NCBI GenBank assembly: GCA_024408015.1
Contig: JAKSVJ010000084.1
Coordinates: 1 to 5,961, forward strand
Length of the DNA stretch: 5,961 bases
Direction of reading: 5' to 3'
Source: Clostridia bacterium
GTDB lineage: Bacteria; Bacillota; Clostridia; Oscillospirales; CAG-272
Shown here: piece by piece, positions 1-5,507 of the stretch
How the letters are laid out: every line of letters begins with the position of its first letter
Numbering within the stretch: the stretch's first letter is position 1
Notes under the pieces: model-generated
What the model saw: only the letters and a program-made list of their open reading frames with translations
Told to the model about the DNA's origin: nothing
Database searches by the model: none
Translations under genes and position numbers: made by a program

Positions 1-1
1 T

Positions 2-310
2 GGTGGAAAAATCGCTTATGTTAATATCACATTAAAGGATAAATCCGACCACGATTTTGAAGATGAAGATACATACGATGTAATCAACACAATACGCAAA
101 GTTGATGGCGTCAAGGTTGCCATTTTCTCAAGAGAACGTGAACCTGGTATATATAAAGTATCAACAAGGTCAACATGCGAAATAGACGTAGCAAAAATAT
201 GTTCAATTTTCGGTGGTGGTGGACATCCTGGAGCAGCTGGCTGTAGCACGGATGAAAAAAATCTTAATTCTGTTGTAAAGAGGATTATGGATGAGTGTAA
301 GTTCAACTGA
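2..310 (+). CDS. nrnA: DHH-family phosphoesterase, 3' end (nrnA-type oligoribonuclease / pAp phosphatase)
   Basis: This is the last 102 codons of a gene that begins left of the window; the reading frame starts at base 2 and stops at TGA 308-310. The fragment is the C-terminal DHHA1 domain. It shows the diagnostic glycine-rich motif GGGGHPGAAG at fragment residues 71-80, and before it a segment (VAIFSRERE, residues 39-47) typical of the substrate-binding half. NrnA-type enzymes are cytoplasmic; they degrade short RNA oligonucleotides and remove the 3' phosphate from 3'-phosphoadenosine 5'-phosphate. The N-terminal DHH metal-binding motifs lie outside the window, so catalytic integrity cannot be judged. 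The last 20 bases overlap truB in another frame. The order nrnA-truB is the usual one in Firmicutes, often after rbfA, and supports this assignment over other DHH/DHHA1 proteins such as RecJ or GdpP. Confidence 0.88.
   Translation, partial: GGKIAYVNITLKDKSDHDFEDEDTYDVINTIRKVDGVKVAIFSREREPGIYKVSTRSTCEIDVAKICSIFGGGGHPGAAGCSTDEKNLNSVVKRIMDECKFN
277..283 (+). promoter_or_regulatory. Ribosome binding site of truB inside the nrnA coding region
   Basis: AAAGAGG lies 7 nt before ATG 291 and within the last codons of the upstream phosphoesterase gene. It supports ATG 291 as the truB start and suggests translational coupling of the two genes. Confidence 0.7.
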
Positions 311-1193
311 AATTAGTGGAGCCATAGTCATAAATAAGCCAAGTGGTATAACTTCCCACGATGTTGTTTGGAAATTAAGAAAACTCTATAAAACAAAACA
401 AGTTGGTCACACCGGTACCCTTGATCCATTGGCAACTGGTGTACTAATTGTTCTGATAGGAAAGTCCGTTAAAGCTTCCGAACTTCTAATGGCAGAACGA
501 AAAGGCTATCAAACAACACTTAAACTTGGTGTTACTAGTGACACCGAAGATATAACTGGAAATTTGACATATACAAATGCAAACATTCCAGAACCAAACG
601 AGGTCTTAAAAACAATAGATTCATTTGTTGGAGAAATTGAACAGATACCACCAATGTATAGCGCTTTAAAAGTGGGTGGTAAAAAGTTAGTAGACCTTGC
701 ACGTGATGGCATCGTCATCGAACGTGAACCGCGAAAAATTACTATACATTCTATAAAAGCTAACGGCAATGGAGATACATACACTTTGGATGTTGAATGT
801 TCAAAGGGTACATACATTAGAACTCTCTGTGCCGATATTGGAAATAAGCTCGGATGTGGAGCTGTTATGAGTTCATTGAATAGAACTCATGTCGGCTCAT
901 TTGATATAAATAATTCATACACACTTGAGCAACTTGAGAATATGACTGATAATGAAAGAATAAACTGCTTAATTGATAAGGAAAGTTTATTTTCAGACTT
1001 ATCACAAGTACATCTCGCCGATTTTTTCTCTAGATTATGTGTCAATGGCTGCGAGATTTATCAAAAAAAGATACACACTAATTTCGAAACTGGAACAATG
1101 CTTAAAGTATATGGTTCATCTGGTTTCTTAGGAATTGGTGAAGTTTTTGAATACCCTGAAGGAAGTGCGATCAAATTACAAGTTCGCCTATAA
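291..1193 (+). CDS. truB: tRNA pseudouridine(55) synthase TruB
   Basis: TruB converts uridine 55 in the T-loop of tRNAs to pseudouridine in the cytoplasm. The 300-residue product is of normal length for the family. Visible landmarks are the N-terminal IVINKPSGITSHDVV segment (12-26), the catalytic motif GHTGTLDPLATGVL (39-52) with nucleophile Asp45, the PPMYSALKVGGKKL segment (120-133), and the KGTYIRTLCADIG motif (172-184) at the base of the active site. The C-terminal 90 or so residues are less conserved and probably form a short PUA-like region. The start at 291 has a good ribosome binding site at 277-283 and overlaps the upstream gene by 20 nt. The stop (TAA, 1191-1193) shares a base with an ATG of the next gene. 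No missing residue or frame break is seen. Confidence 0.97.
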   Translation: MSVSSTEISGAIVINKPSGITSHDVVWKLRKLYKTKQVGHTGTLDPLATGVLIVLIGKSVKASELLMAERKGYQTTLKLGVTSDTEDITGNLTYTNANIPEPNEVLKTIDSFVGEIEQIPPMYSALKVGGKKLVDLARDGIVIEREPRKITIHSIKANGNGDTYTLDVECSKGTYIRTLCADIGNKLGCGAVMSSLNRTHVGSFDINNSYTLEQLENMTDNERINCLIDKESLFSDLSQVHLADFFSRLCVNGCEIYQKKIHTNFETGTMLKVYGSSGFLGIGEVFEYPEGSAIKLQVRL

Positions 1194-1198
1194 TGAGG
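1194..1198 (+). promoter_or_regulatory. Ribosome binding site that decides the transporter start
   Basis: TGAGG lies 6 nt before ATG 1205. The in-frame ATG at 1193 has no purine-rich sequence in front of it and itself forms part of this site. This favours initiation at 1205, four codons downstream. Confidence 0.55.
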
Positions 1199-1204
1199 TT
1201 TTTT

Positions 1205-2611
1205 ATGAGTTTATCATTTAACATTCGCAACTCAAATCTCGCAAAAGTTTATAACCTAAAAACAGATGGTGGCAAGGGACGTTTCTGTATGATGGCCCAT
1301 GGTGTAGCTGCTAGTATTGCAGGACAGCTCGCCGGAGGTGTTTTCTACAGTGGTTACCTTCTTGCATATGGCTTTAGCTTAACTTCAATTAGTTTGCTAA
1401 GTATCGTTCCATATCTTACAACTATGTTGTATCTTGTCGCTCCATCAATTGTTGAACGATTCGCTAAAAGAAAGTGGTTAATAGCTGGTCTTAAAATTGC
1501 AACACATTTACTAAATATTCTTGGAATAACATTGCTTCCTATACTATTCCCCAAAGATGCCGATGGAAACATCATTAATATTACAGCAATGCAAGTGGCA
1601 TTCTTCATATTAACCTTCATGGCAAATGCTTTAACAGCCATATATAACACCGGTCTTTCGGCATGGCAAGCAAACTTCTTGGAAAACGATGTGCGAGCCG
1701 ATTATTTCACATCTAGTACATGCATAAATGCTCTATTAACATACATTATAGTATTTGCACTTAGTTTGCTTACTGACAGCGTTAAAGATACACCAAATTA
1801 TTTACCAGTATTGACAACAATGCGTTTTGTGGCATTGATATTTGCAGCAATTGATGTGATTTTGATGTTGATACCAAGAGAGTATGAATACACAAACACT
1901 GTTGAAAAACCAAACATCAAAGATGTATTCACTCTCCCATTAAAAAATAAACCATTTTTCTTAACAATATTAATTCTTGCACTTTTGACATTCAGTGCAA
2001 ATATTCACGCTGGATACATCGATGCTTTCATCTTGAACGAGATAGGTATTGAGTTCTCACTTATTAATGGAATAAATGCTTTGTACTTCTTGTTCTTTAT
2101 TCTATTTGGCTCTATGTGGAAGCGTTTCATTGCAAAATTGACATGGTTCCGTGCTCTTGGTACAACATGTATCATGGAAGCCTTTACTTATTTACTGTAT
2201 TCATTTATCGCTCCAGGTAGGGTTGTCTTATATGTTATTGTTCGTCTTTCACAGCACTTGCTTGGTGTTGTACGTGGTACAATACAGCAAGCCGCGCCAT
2301 ATATAAACTTACCGGAAACAGATAAAACAAACTATCTAGCGTTTAACACTATCGTTATCAACGGAACTGCATTTTTGAGCCGTGCTATTGGTGTAGCTAT
2401 ATATGAAAACGTGCCTTCTTTTAGTTTTATTGGCATAAATGGTAATGTGCCTTTGCTAATTTTGCTATGCTCATTATTCGAATTCATAGTAGCAATTCCT
2501 TGTTTTACATTGTATAGAAAGATTACACCTAAAGATCTTTTGGATGAATTTGATACTAGAAGAGCAATGAAGAAAGCCAAAAAAGCCGAGAAAAACATTA
2601 ATTCCATCTAA
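1205..2611 (+). CDS. MFS-like multispanning membrane transporter, substrate unknown
   Basis: The 468-residue product is a polytopic inner-membrane protein. I count about twelve hydrophobic helices, at roughly 29-55, 61-82, 92-114, 130-152, 170-195, 205-225, 250-275, 292-308, 320-340, 345-365, 380-405 and 420-443, with a longer polar linker near 226-248. This 6+6 layout fits the major facilitator superfamily. The loop between helices 2 and 3 (ERFAKRKW, 84-91) looks like a degenerate MFS motif A that lacks the usual Gly-x-x-x-Asp. The C-terminal tail is very basic (RRAMKKAKKAEK). The substrate cannot be inferred. The frame also opens at ATG 1193, in a one-base TAATG overlap with the truB stop, but the ribosome binding site fits 1205. 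It is probably co-transcribed with truB; no clear plus-strand terminator follows it before the rplS promoter. Confidence 0.8.
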   Translation: MSLSFNIRNSNLAKVYNLKTDGGKGRFCMMAHGVAASIAGQLAGGVFYSGYLLAYGFSLTSISLLSIVPYLTTMLYLVAPSIVERFAKRKWLIAGLKIATHLLNILGITLLPILFPKDADGNIINITAMQVAFFILTFMANALTAIYNTGLSAWQANFLENDVRADYFTSSTCINALLTYIIVFALSLLTDSVKDTPNYLPVLTTMRFVALIFAAIDVILMLIPREYEYTNTVEKPNIKDVFTLPLKNKPFFLTILILALLTFSANIHAGYIDAFILNEIGIEFSLINGINALYFLFFILFGSMWKRFIAKLTWFRALGTTCIMEAFTYLLYSFIAPGRVVLYVIVRLSQHLLGVVRGTIQQAAPYINLPETDKTNYLAFNTIVINGTAFLSRAIGVAIYENVPSFSFIGINGNVPLLILLCSLFEFIVAIPCFTLYRKITPKDLLDEFDTRRAMKKAKKAEKNINSI

Positions 2612-2624
2612 ATTAAAAAAAGTA

Positions 2625-2653
2625 TTGCAAAAGCAATAAACTTGTGATAAAAT
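2625..2653 (+). promoter_or_regulatory. Sigma-A-type promoter of rplS
   Basis: A -35 box TTGCAA (2625-2630) and a -10 box TAAAAT (2648-2653) are separated by exactly 17 nt, and TGA directly before the -10 box gives an extended TGn element. Transcription should start near 2660, leaving a 5' leader of about 70 nt before rplS. The -35 box lies inside a small perfect inverted repeat (2623-2638). Confidence 0.75.
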
Positions 2654-2671
2654 CTATAGGCTAATTATGGC

Positions 2672-2705
2672 AAGGTGTTCCGCTACATGCTCGTATGAAC
2701 ACCTT
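2672..2705 (+). ncRNA. Putative L19 ribosomal protein leader (hairpin in the rplS 5' UTR)
   Basis: AAGGTGTTC (2672-2680) and GAACACCTT (2697-2705) form a perfect 9-bp stem closing a 16-nt loop, in which TAC/GTA (2684-2686 / 2693-2695) could pair further. The hairpin sits between the promoter and the rplS ribosome binding site. Its position, size and the GGTGTTCCGCT strand match my recollection of the L19 leader family of low-GC Gram-positive bacteria, a presumed autoregulatory site bound by L19. The match is from memory and needs a covariance-model search. The Shine-Dalgarno sequence lies outside the stem, so simple occlusion of the ribosome binding site is not evident. Confidence 0.75.
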
Positions 2706-2712
2706 ATATACC

Positions 2713-2721
2713 AAAAGGAGG
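2713..2721 (+). promoter_or_regulatory. Ribosome binding site of rplS
   Basis: AAAAGGAGG, a near-ideal Shine-Dalgarno sequence, lies 9 nt before ATG 2731. It rules out the upstream in-frame ATG at 2695, which falls inside the leader hairpin and would add twelve residues foreign to L19. Confidence 0.85.
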
Positions 2722-2730
2722 AAACATATA

Positions 2731-3072
2731 ATGGATAAGCTTCAGTCTTTTGTAAGCGAGCAGCTTAAAACAGAAGTACCTTCATTTAACGTAGGTGACA
2801 CTGTTGTTGTTCACAACAAAATCAAAGAGGGTTCAAGAGAAAGAATTCAGCTTTTCGAAGGCCTCGTAATTGCTAAGAAGAACGGTGGTATCTCAGAGAC
2901 ATTCACTGTTAGACACGTAGCATACGGTGTTGGCGTTGAAAAGACATTCCCAATCCACTCTCCAAACGTTGAAAAGGTTGTAGTTACACGTCGTGGTAAA
3001 GTTCGTCGTGCTAAACTCTTCTACATCCGTGATCGCGTTGGTAAGGCTTCTAAAGTTAAAGAACTTCTTTAA
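2731..3072 (+). CDS. rplS: 50S ribosomal protein L19
   Basis: L19 is a structural protein of the large ribosomal subunit and lies at the 30S-50S interface. The product has 113 residues, normal for the family (about 115). It shows the typical core: the FNVGDTVVVHNKIKEG segment (20-35), FEGLVIAKKNGG (43-54), TFTVRHVAYGVGVEKTFP (57-74), and the basic end VVVTRRGKVRRAKLFYIRDR (83-102). It is a single-gene unit with its own promoter, leader hairpin and terminator, which fits separate, growth-linked control. C-ending codons (ATC, TTC, AAC, CAC) are more frequent than in the neighbouring genes, as expected of a highly expressed gene. The start at 2731 is set by the strong ribosome binding site and by the family N-terminus (MDKLQSFVSEQ). 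Confidence 0.98.
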   Translation: MDKLQSFVSEQLKTEVPSFNVGDTVVVHNKIKEGSRERIQLFEGLVIAKKNGGISETFTVRHVAYGVGVEKTFPIHSPNVEKVVVTRRGKVRRAKLFYIRDRVGKASKVKELL

Positions 3073-3104
3073 TTTTGAGTCAACAAAAACTATGAAAGTT
3101 TTTC

Positions 3105-3137
3105 ATATCTTCCCTGAATGGGGAAGATATTTTTTTT
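3105..3137 (+). terminator. Intrinsic terminator of rplS
   Basis: ATATCTTCCC (3105-3114) and GGGAAGATAT (3121-3130) form a perfect 10-bp stem with a 6-nt loop, followed directly by seven T residues. It begins 33 nt after the rplS stop and is a textbook rho-independent terminator for the plus strand. Confidence 0.92.
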
Positions 3138-3138
3138 C

Positions 3139-3178
3139 AAAAAGAAACAGGCGTGGCTCAATTGCCACGCCCTTTTTG
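3139..3178 (-). terminator. Intrinsic terminator of the hslO operon, probably bidirectional
   Basis: GGCGTGGC (3150-3157) and GCCACGCC (3164-3171) form a perfect, GC-rich 8-bp stem with a 6-nt loop. On the minus strand, the direction of hslO transcription, the hairpin is followed by the T-rich TGTTTCTTTTTG and lies 19 nt beyond the hslO stop. On the plus strand it is followed by CTTTTTG, so it can also act as a backup for rplS. A-tracts and T-tracts flank the stem on opposite sides, as in terminators shared by convergent genes. Confidence 0.85.
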
Positions 3179-3190
3179 TTTGTGTCGATT

Positions 3191-4072
3191 TTACTCTCTT
3201 GCTTTCTTTCTGTTCAAGATTTCTGTCTTTGTATATGTGTATTTTCTATTACAGAATTTACAACACGTTTCAACTGTATCTTTGTCATCAAACAAACCGT
3301 TAATTTCTTTTTCAGAAAAACTAGCAATTACATCGAGAAACTTATCTTTGTTGCATTTGCAAACATATTCTGCTGTAAAGTCATCAAACTCGTCATATTC
3401 GATTCCTTCAAAAGCTCTTGCTACAATATCACTATTAGTAAGACCTTTCTCAAACAAACGAGAAATATTGATTAGGTTTTGAGCATTCTTTTCAAGTTGC
3501 TCTACTGTTTGTGGATTTGCATAAGGAAGAAGCTGAACAATAACACCGCCCGCTGCTTTACATGTTCCGTCTGGATTAACTAATACACCAAGTGAACATT
3601 CTGTTGGTGTTTGCTCACTTACAGCGAAGTATTGACAAATATCTTCTGCTATTTCACCACTTACAAGTTCTATTGTACCTGATTGTGGCGCACCACCATT
3701 GAATTCTCTAGTAACACTTAACTGGCCTTTGCCCACAACACCTCTTACGTCAAGCTTTCCATCAGATCTGATTGGAAGATCTGCATCAGGATTCTGAACA
3801 TAACCACGAACATTGCCTTTGTAATCTGCACAAGCAACAATTGCACCTATAGGGCCATCACCAACAACTCTTACTGTTATTGTATCTTCTTTATCTTTCA
3901 ACATTGAACCCATAATCGAAGTTGCAGTCAATATACGTCCAAATGCTGCGGTTGAAGTTGGAGCAGGATGATGATATTTAATCATTTGATTGACAATATC
4001 TGTAGAGTTGATAACTGTAATTCTAGCAGCACCATCTCTAGTCAATCCTCTTAAAACGTTATATTTTTCCAT
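3191..4072 (-). CDS. hslO: Hsp33 redox-regulated molecular chaperone HslO
   Basis: Hsp33 is a cytoplasmic holdase that is inactive when reduced with zinc bound, and is activated by oxidation combined with unfolding. The product has 293 residues, the usual family length. The C-terminal redox switch is complete: Cys238-x-Cys240, a 30-residue spacer, then Cys271-x2-Cys274, matching the family pattern CxC-x(27-32)-CxxC. An extra Cys270 sits next to the second pair. The N-terminal part shows family features such as MEKYNVLRGLTRDGAAR, ADYKGNVRGYVQNP and GKGQLSVTRE. The start at 4072 is chosen because the family N-terminus begins there and AAAGGGTG (4082-4089) lies 9 nt upstream; a longer reading from 4150 would run through the preceding gene. 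Only 4 nt separate it from the methyltransferase stop, so it is the last gene of that operon. Confidence 0.96.
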   Translation of the reverse strand: MEKYNVLRGLTRDGAARITVINSTDIVNQMIKYHHPAPTSTAAFGRILTATSIMGSMLKDKEDTITVRVVGDGPIGAIVACADYKGNVRGYVQNPDADLPIRSDGKLDVRGVVGKGQLSVTREFNGGAPQSGTIELVSGEIAEDICQYFAVSEQTPTECSLGVLVNPDGTCKAAGGVIVQLLPYANPQTVEQLEKNAQNLINISRLFEKGLTNSDIVARAFEGIEYDEFDDFTAEYVCKCNKDKFLDVIASFSEKEINGLFDDKDTVETCCKFCNRKYTYTKTEILNRKKARE

Positions 4073-4076
4073 AACT

Positions 4077-4823
4077 CTAAACACCCTTTCTACAAACAAA
4101 GAACAATCGTTCTGAATCAGGCTTTGGCTCGCCAAAAGATGTATCACCATAAATACCTAACACACTAAGCCCACTATTGTTAAGTGCTTTAGTAAGTGTA
4201 GTGGTAGAATAGCCTTTTTGGCGCTGTTCTTCATCATATCTATGCCATGCATTACCGTCTTTTGAGAAAAATGTCAAATAGTAGTCACACACACAAGATT
4301 TTTCATTAATAAAACTTTGCCATGACAAAAATACATCATCAAGATCATAGACAAATGCATTGTTTGCCAAAATGTTTTTGAATTTATATACAGAGCTAAC
4401 GTCGAAAATAAACAAACCATTATCTTTTAGTGACTCACTAACACAAGCAAAACAGCTTTTTACTTTTTCAAGGCTTGTTAGATAATTCACACCATCGAGT
4501 GAACAAATGATAGCATCCTCTTGAACACCTGTTGTGAATGCAGACATGTCTTGTTCTGAAAATACAATCTTCGCCTTGTTCTCAGCTGCTCTCATTTGTG
4601 CCATACTTAACATATCACATGATATATCAATTCCAGACACTTCATATCCTTTGTCCGCCAACATCAAAGTAATAATGCCTGTTCCACAAGCTAAATCACA
4701 TACATTTTTGACACCATTTCCACACTTTTCAAAACATTCAGTATAAAAGTCAACAAACTTATCATACTCGATGTCAGTCATTAGTGCATCGTAATATTTT
4801 GCTAATATAGAATATTGTTCCAT
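4077..4823 (-). CDS. Class I SAM-dependent methyltransferase, target unknown
   Basis: The 248-residue product has a Rossmann-type methyltransferase fold. Motif I, VCDLACGTG (41-49), binds S-adenosylmethionine; GIDIS (64-68) carries the acidic residue expected to bind the ribose hydroxyls; ICSLDGVNYL and FIFDVSS fit later strands of the fold. The N-terminus (MEQYSILAKYYDALM) resembles small-molecule or YqeM-like methyltransferases, but the target cannot be told from sequence. It is rich in cysteine: eleven are visible in 248 residues. The start at 4823 has AGGTGA (4830-4835) 6 nt upstream, and this site overlaps the stop codon of the DUF2344 gene, which suggests coupled translation. It lies 4 nt before hslO in the same operon. 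Confidence 0.88.
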   Translation of the reverse strand: MEQYSILAKYYDALMTDIEYDKFVDFYTECFEKCGNGVKNVCDLACGTGIITLMLADKGYEVSGIDISCDMLSMAQMRAAENKAKIVFSEQDMSAFTTGVQEDAIICSLDGVNYLTSLEKVKSCFACVSESLKDNGLFIFDVSSVYKFKNILANNAFVYDLDDVFLSWQSFINEKSCVCDYYLTFFSKDGNAWHRYDEEQRQKGYSTTTLTKALNNSGLSVLGIYGDTSFGEPKPDSERLFFVCRKGV

Positions 4824-4829
4824 GTAAAA

Positions 4830-5507
4830 TCACCTGAATTTTGTTACTTTATCATCCATGAATACTTCTTCTCTGCAAACGTAATAGTCACCATCATCAA
4901 GAATATTTGGAATTGTTTTTGTGATATGTTCTATTACATATTTTGGATTAACAAAATTATTTTCACTACTACAAAGAAGAGTTTTAATAACAATTGCTCC
5001 ATCGATATAATCACATGATTCAATGTCACATAGAGGTGAAATATTTAGTTCTTTAACACCTGATTTTGTCTTCTTCATTACGATAACATCACCGGCAAAT
5101 GCATCTTTAATCACTTTTGCATTCTCTTCGCTACAAGCTGATGTTTCAATTCTAATTTCGTATCTAGCCCAACCAATATCATGGAATATTGTTTTTGGCT
5201 TATATGCTTCAATTGCTCTAAGGTCTTGTGGGAATGACTTGTTTAACTCTGCAACGATATTGTTACCATCATATGGTTGAGTAAACATGAAGTCCATAAA
5301 CTCACACTTACTAGCAGTTCCAACTGAAAGTGGCAATGAAAAAGCTATCTTTGGATGTGGATTAAATCCCATGGTATACCAAATTGGTAATTTTGATCTT
5401 AAGAACGCAGATTTCATTGTTCTATCGAGATCAAGATGAGAAATAAACTTCAAACTACCGGTTTTTGAAAACTTTACTCTTATTGGGTATCTCTCTTCGG
5501 GCACCAT
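4830..5507 (-). CDS. TIGR03936 / DUF2344 radical-SAM-associated protein
   Basis: The 225-residue product belongs to the family often named radical SAM-linked protein, whose biochemical role I do not know to be established. The conserved N-terminal part is clear: RVKFSKTGSLKFISHLDL (10-27), then LPIWYTMGFNPHPKIAFSLPLSVG (40-63). In many Clostridia this protein is encoded directly after, or fused to, the TIGR03960-type radical SAM protein, and that arrangement is seen here with a 28-nt overlap. The start at 5507 is supported by an excellent ribosome binding site (AGGAGGTG, 5515-5522) 7 nt upstream. The stop codon (TGA, 4830-4832) is part of the ribosome binding site of the methyltransferase gene. 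No membrane segment or signal peptide is visible. Confidence 0.9.
   Translation of the reverse strand: MVPEERYPIRVKFSKTGSLKFISHLDLDRTMKSAFLRSKLPIWYTMGFNPHPKIAFSLPLSVGTASKCEFMDFMFTQPYDGNNIVAELNKSFPQDLRAIEAYKPKTIFHDIGWARYEIRIETSACSEENAKVIKDAFAGDVIVMKKTKSGVKELNISPLCDIESCDYIDGAIVIKTLLCSSENNFVNPKYVIEHITKTIPNILDDGDYYVCREEVFMDDKVTKFR

Noticed and set aside
509..817. Antisense open frame within truB
   Set aside because: It lies wholly opposite a conserved enzyme gene, lacks a ribosome site I can see, and its translation shows no recognisable domain.
1354..1650. Antisense open frame within the transporter gene
   Set aside because: It mirrors hydrophobic coding sequence and has no independent support.
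2332..2607. Second antisense open frame, near the 3' end of the transporter gene
   Set aside because: It is opposite conserved transmembrane coding sequence with no promoter or ribosome site seen.
2616..2638. Minus-strand intrinsic terminator formed by the TATTGC/GCAATA repeat and the adjacent T run
   Set aside because: The stem is only 6 bp and AT-rich, and no minus-strand gene leads into it from the right; overlap with the -35 box is the better reading.
2695..2730. N-terminal extension of L19 from the in-frame ATG at 2695
   Set aside because: The ATG lies in the leader hairpin, has no ribosome site, and adds residues absent from the L19 family; the strong site before 2731 decides the start.
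2993..3482. Plus-strand open frames across the rplS end, the terminators and the hslO 3' end
   Set aside because: They cross two strong terminator hairpins and run antisense to hslO; the Phe/Ser/Cys-rich translations look like shadow frames.
4073..4150. Longer HslO starting at 4150
   Set aside because: The extra 26 residues are the methyltransferase coding region read in another frame; the Hsp33 family N-terminus starts at 4072 with its own ribosome site.
5023..5280. Plus-strand open frame opposite the DUF2344 gene
   Set aside because: It is opposite a conserved family gene and low in complexity; there is no start signal.
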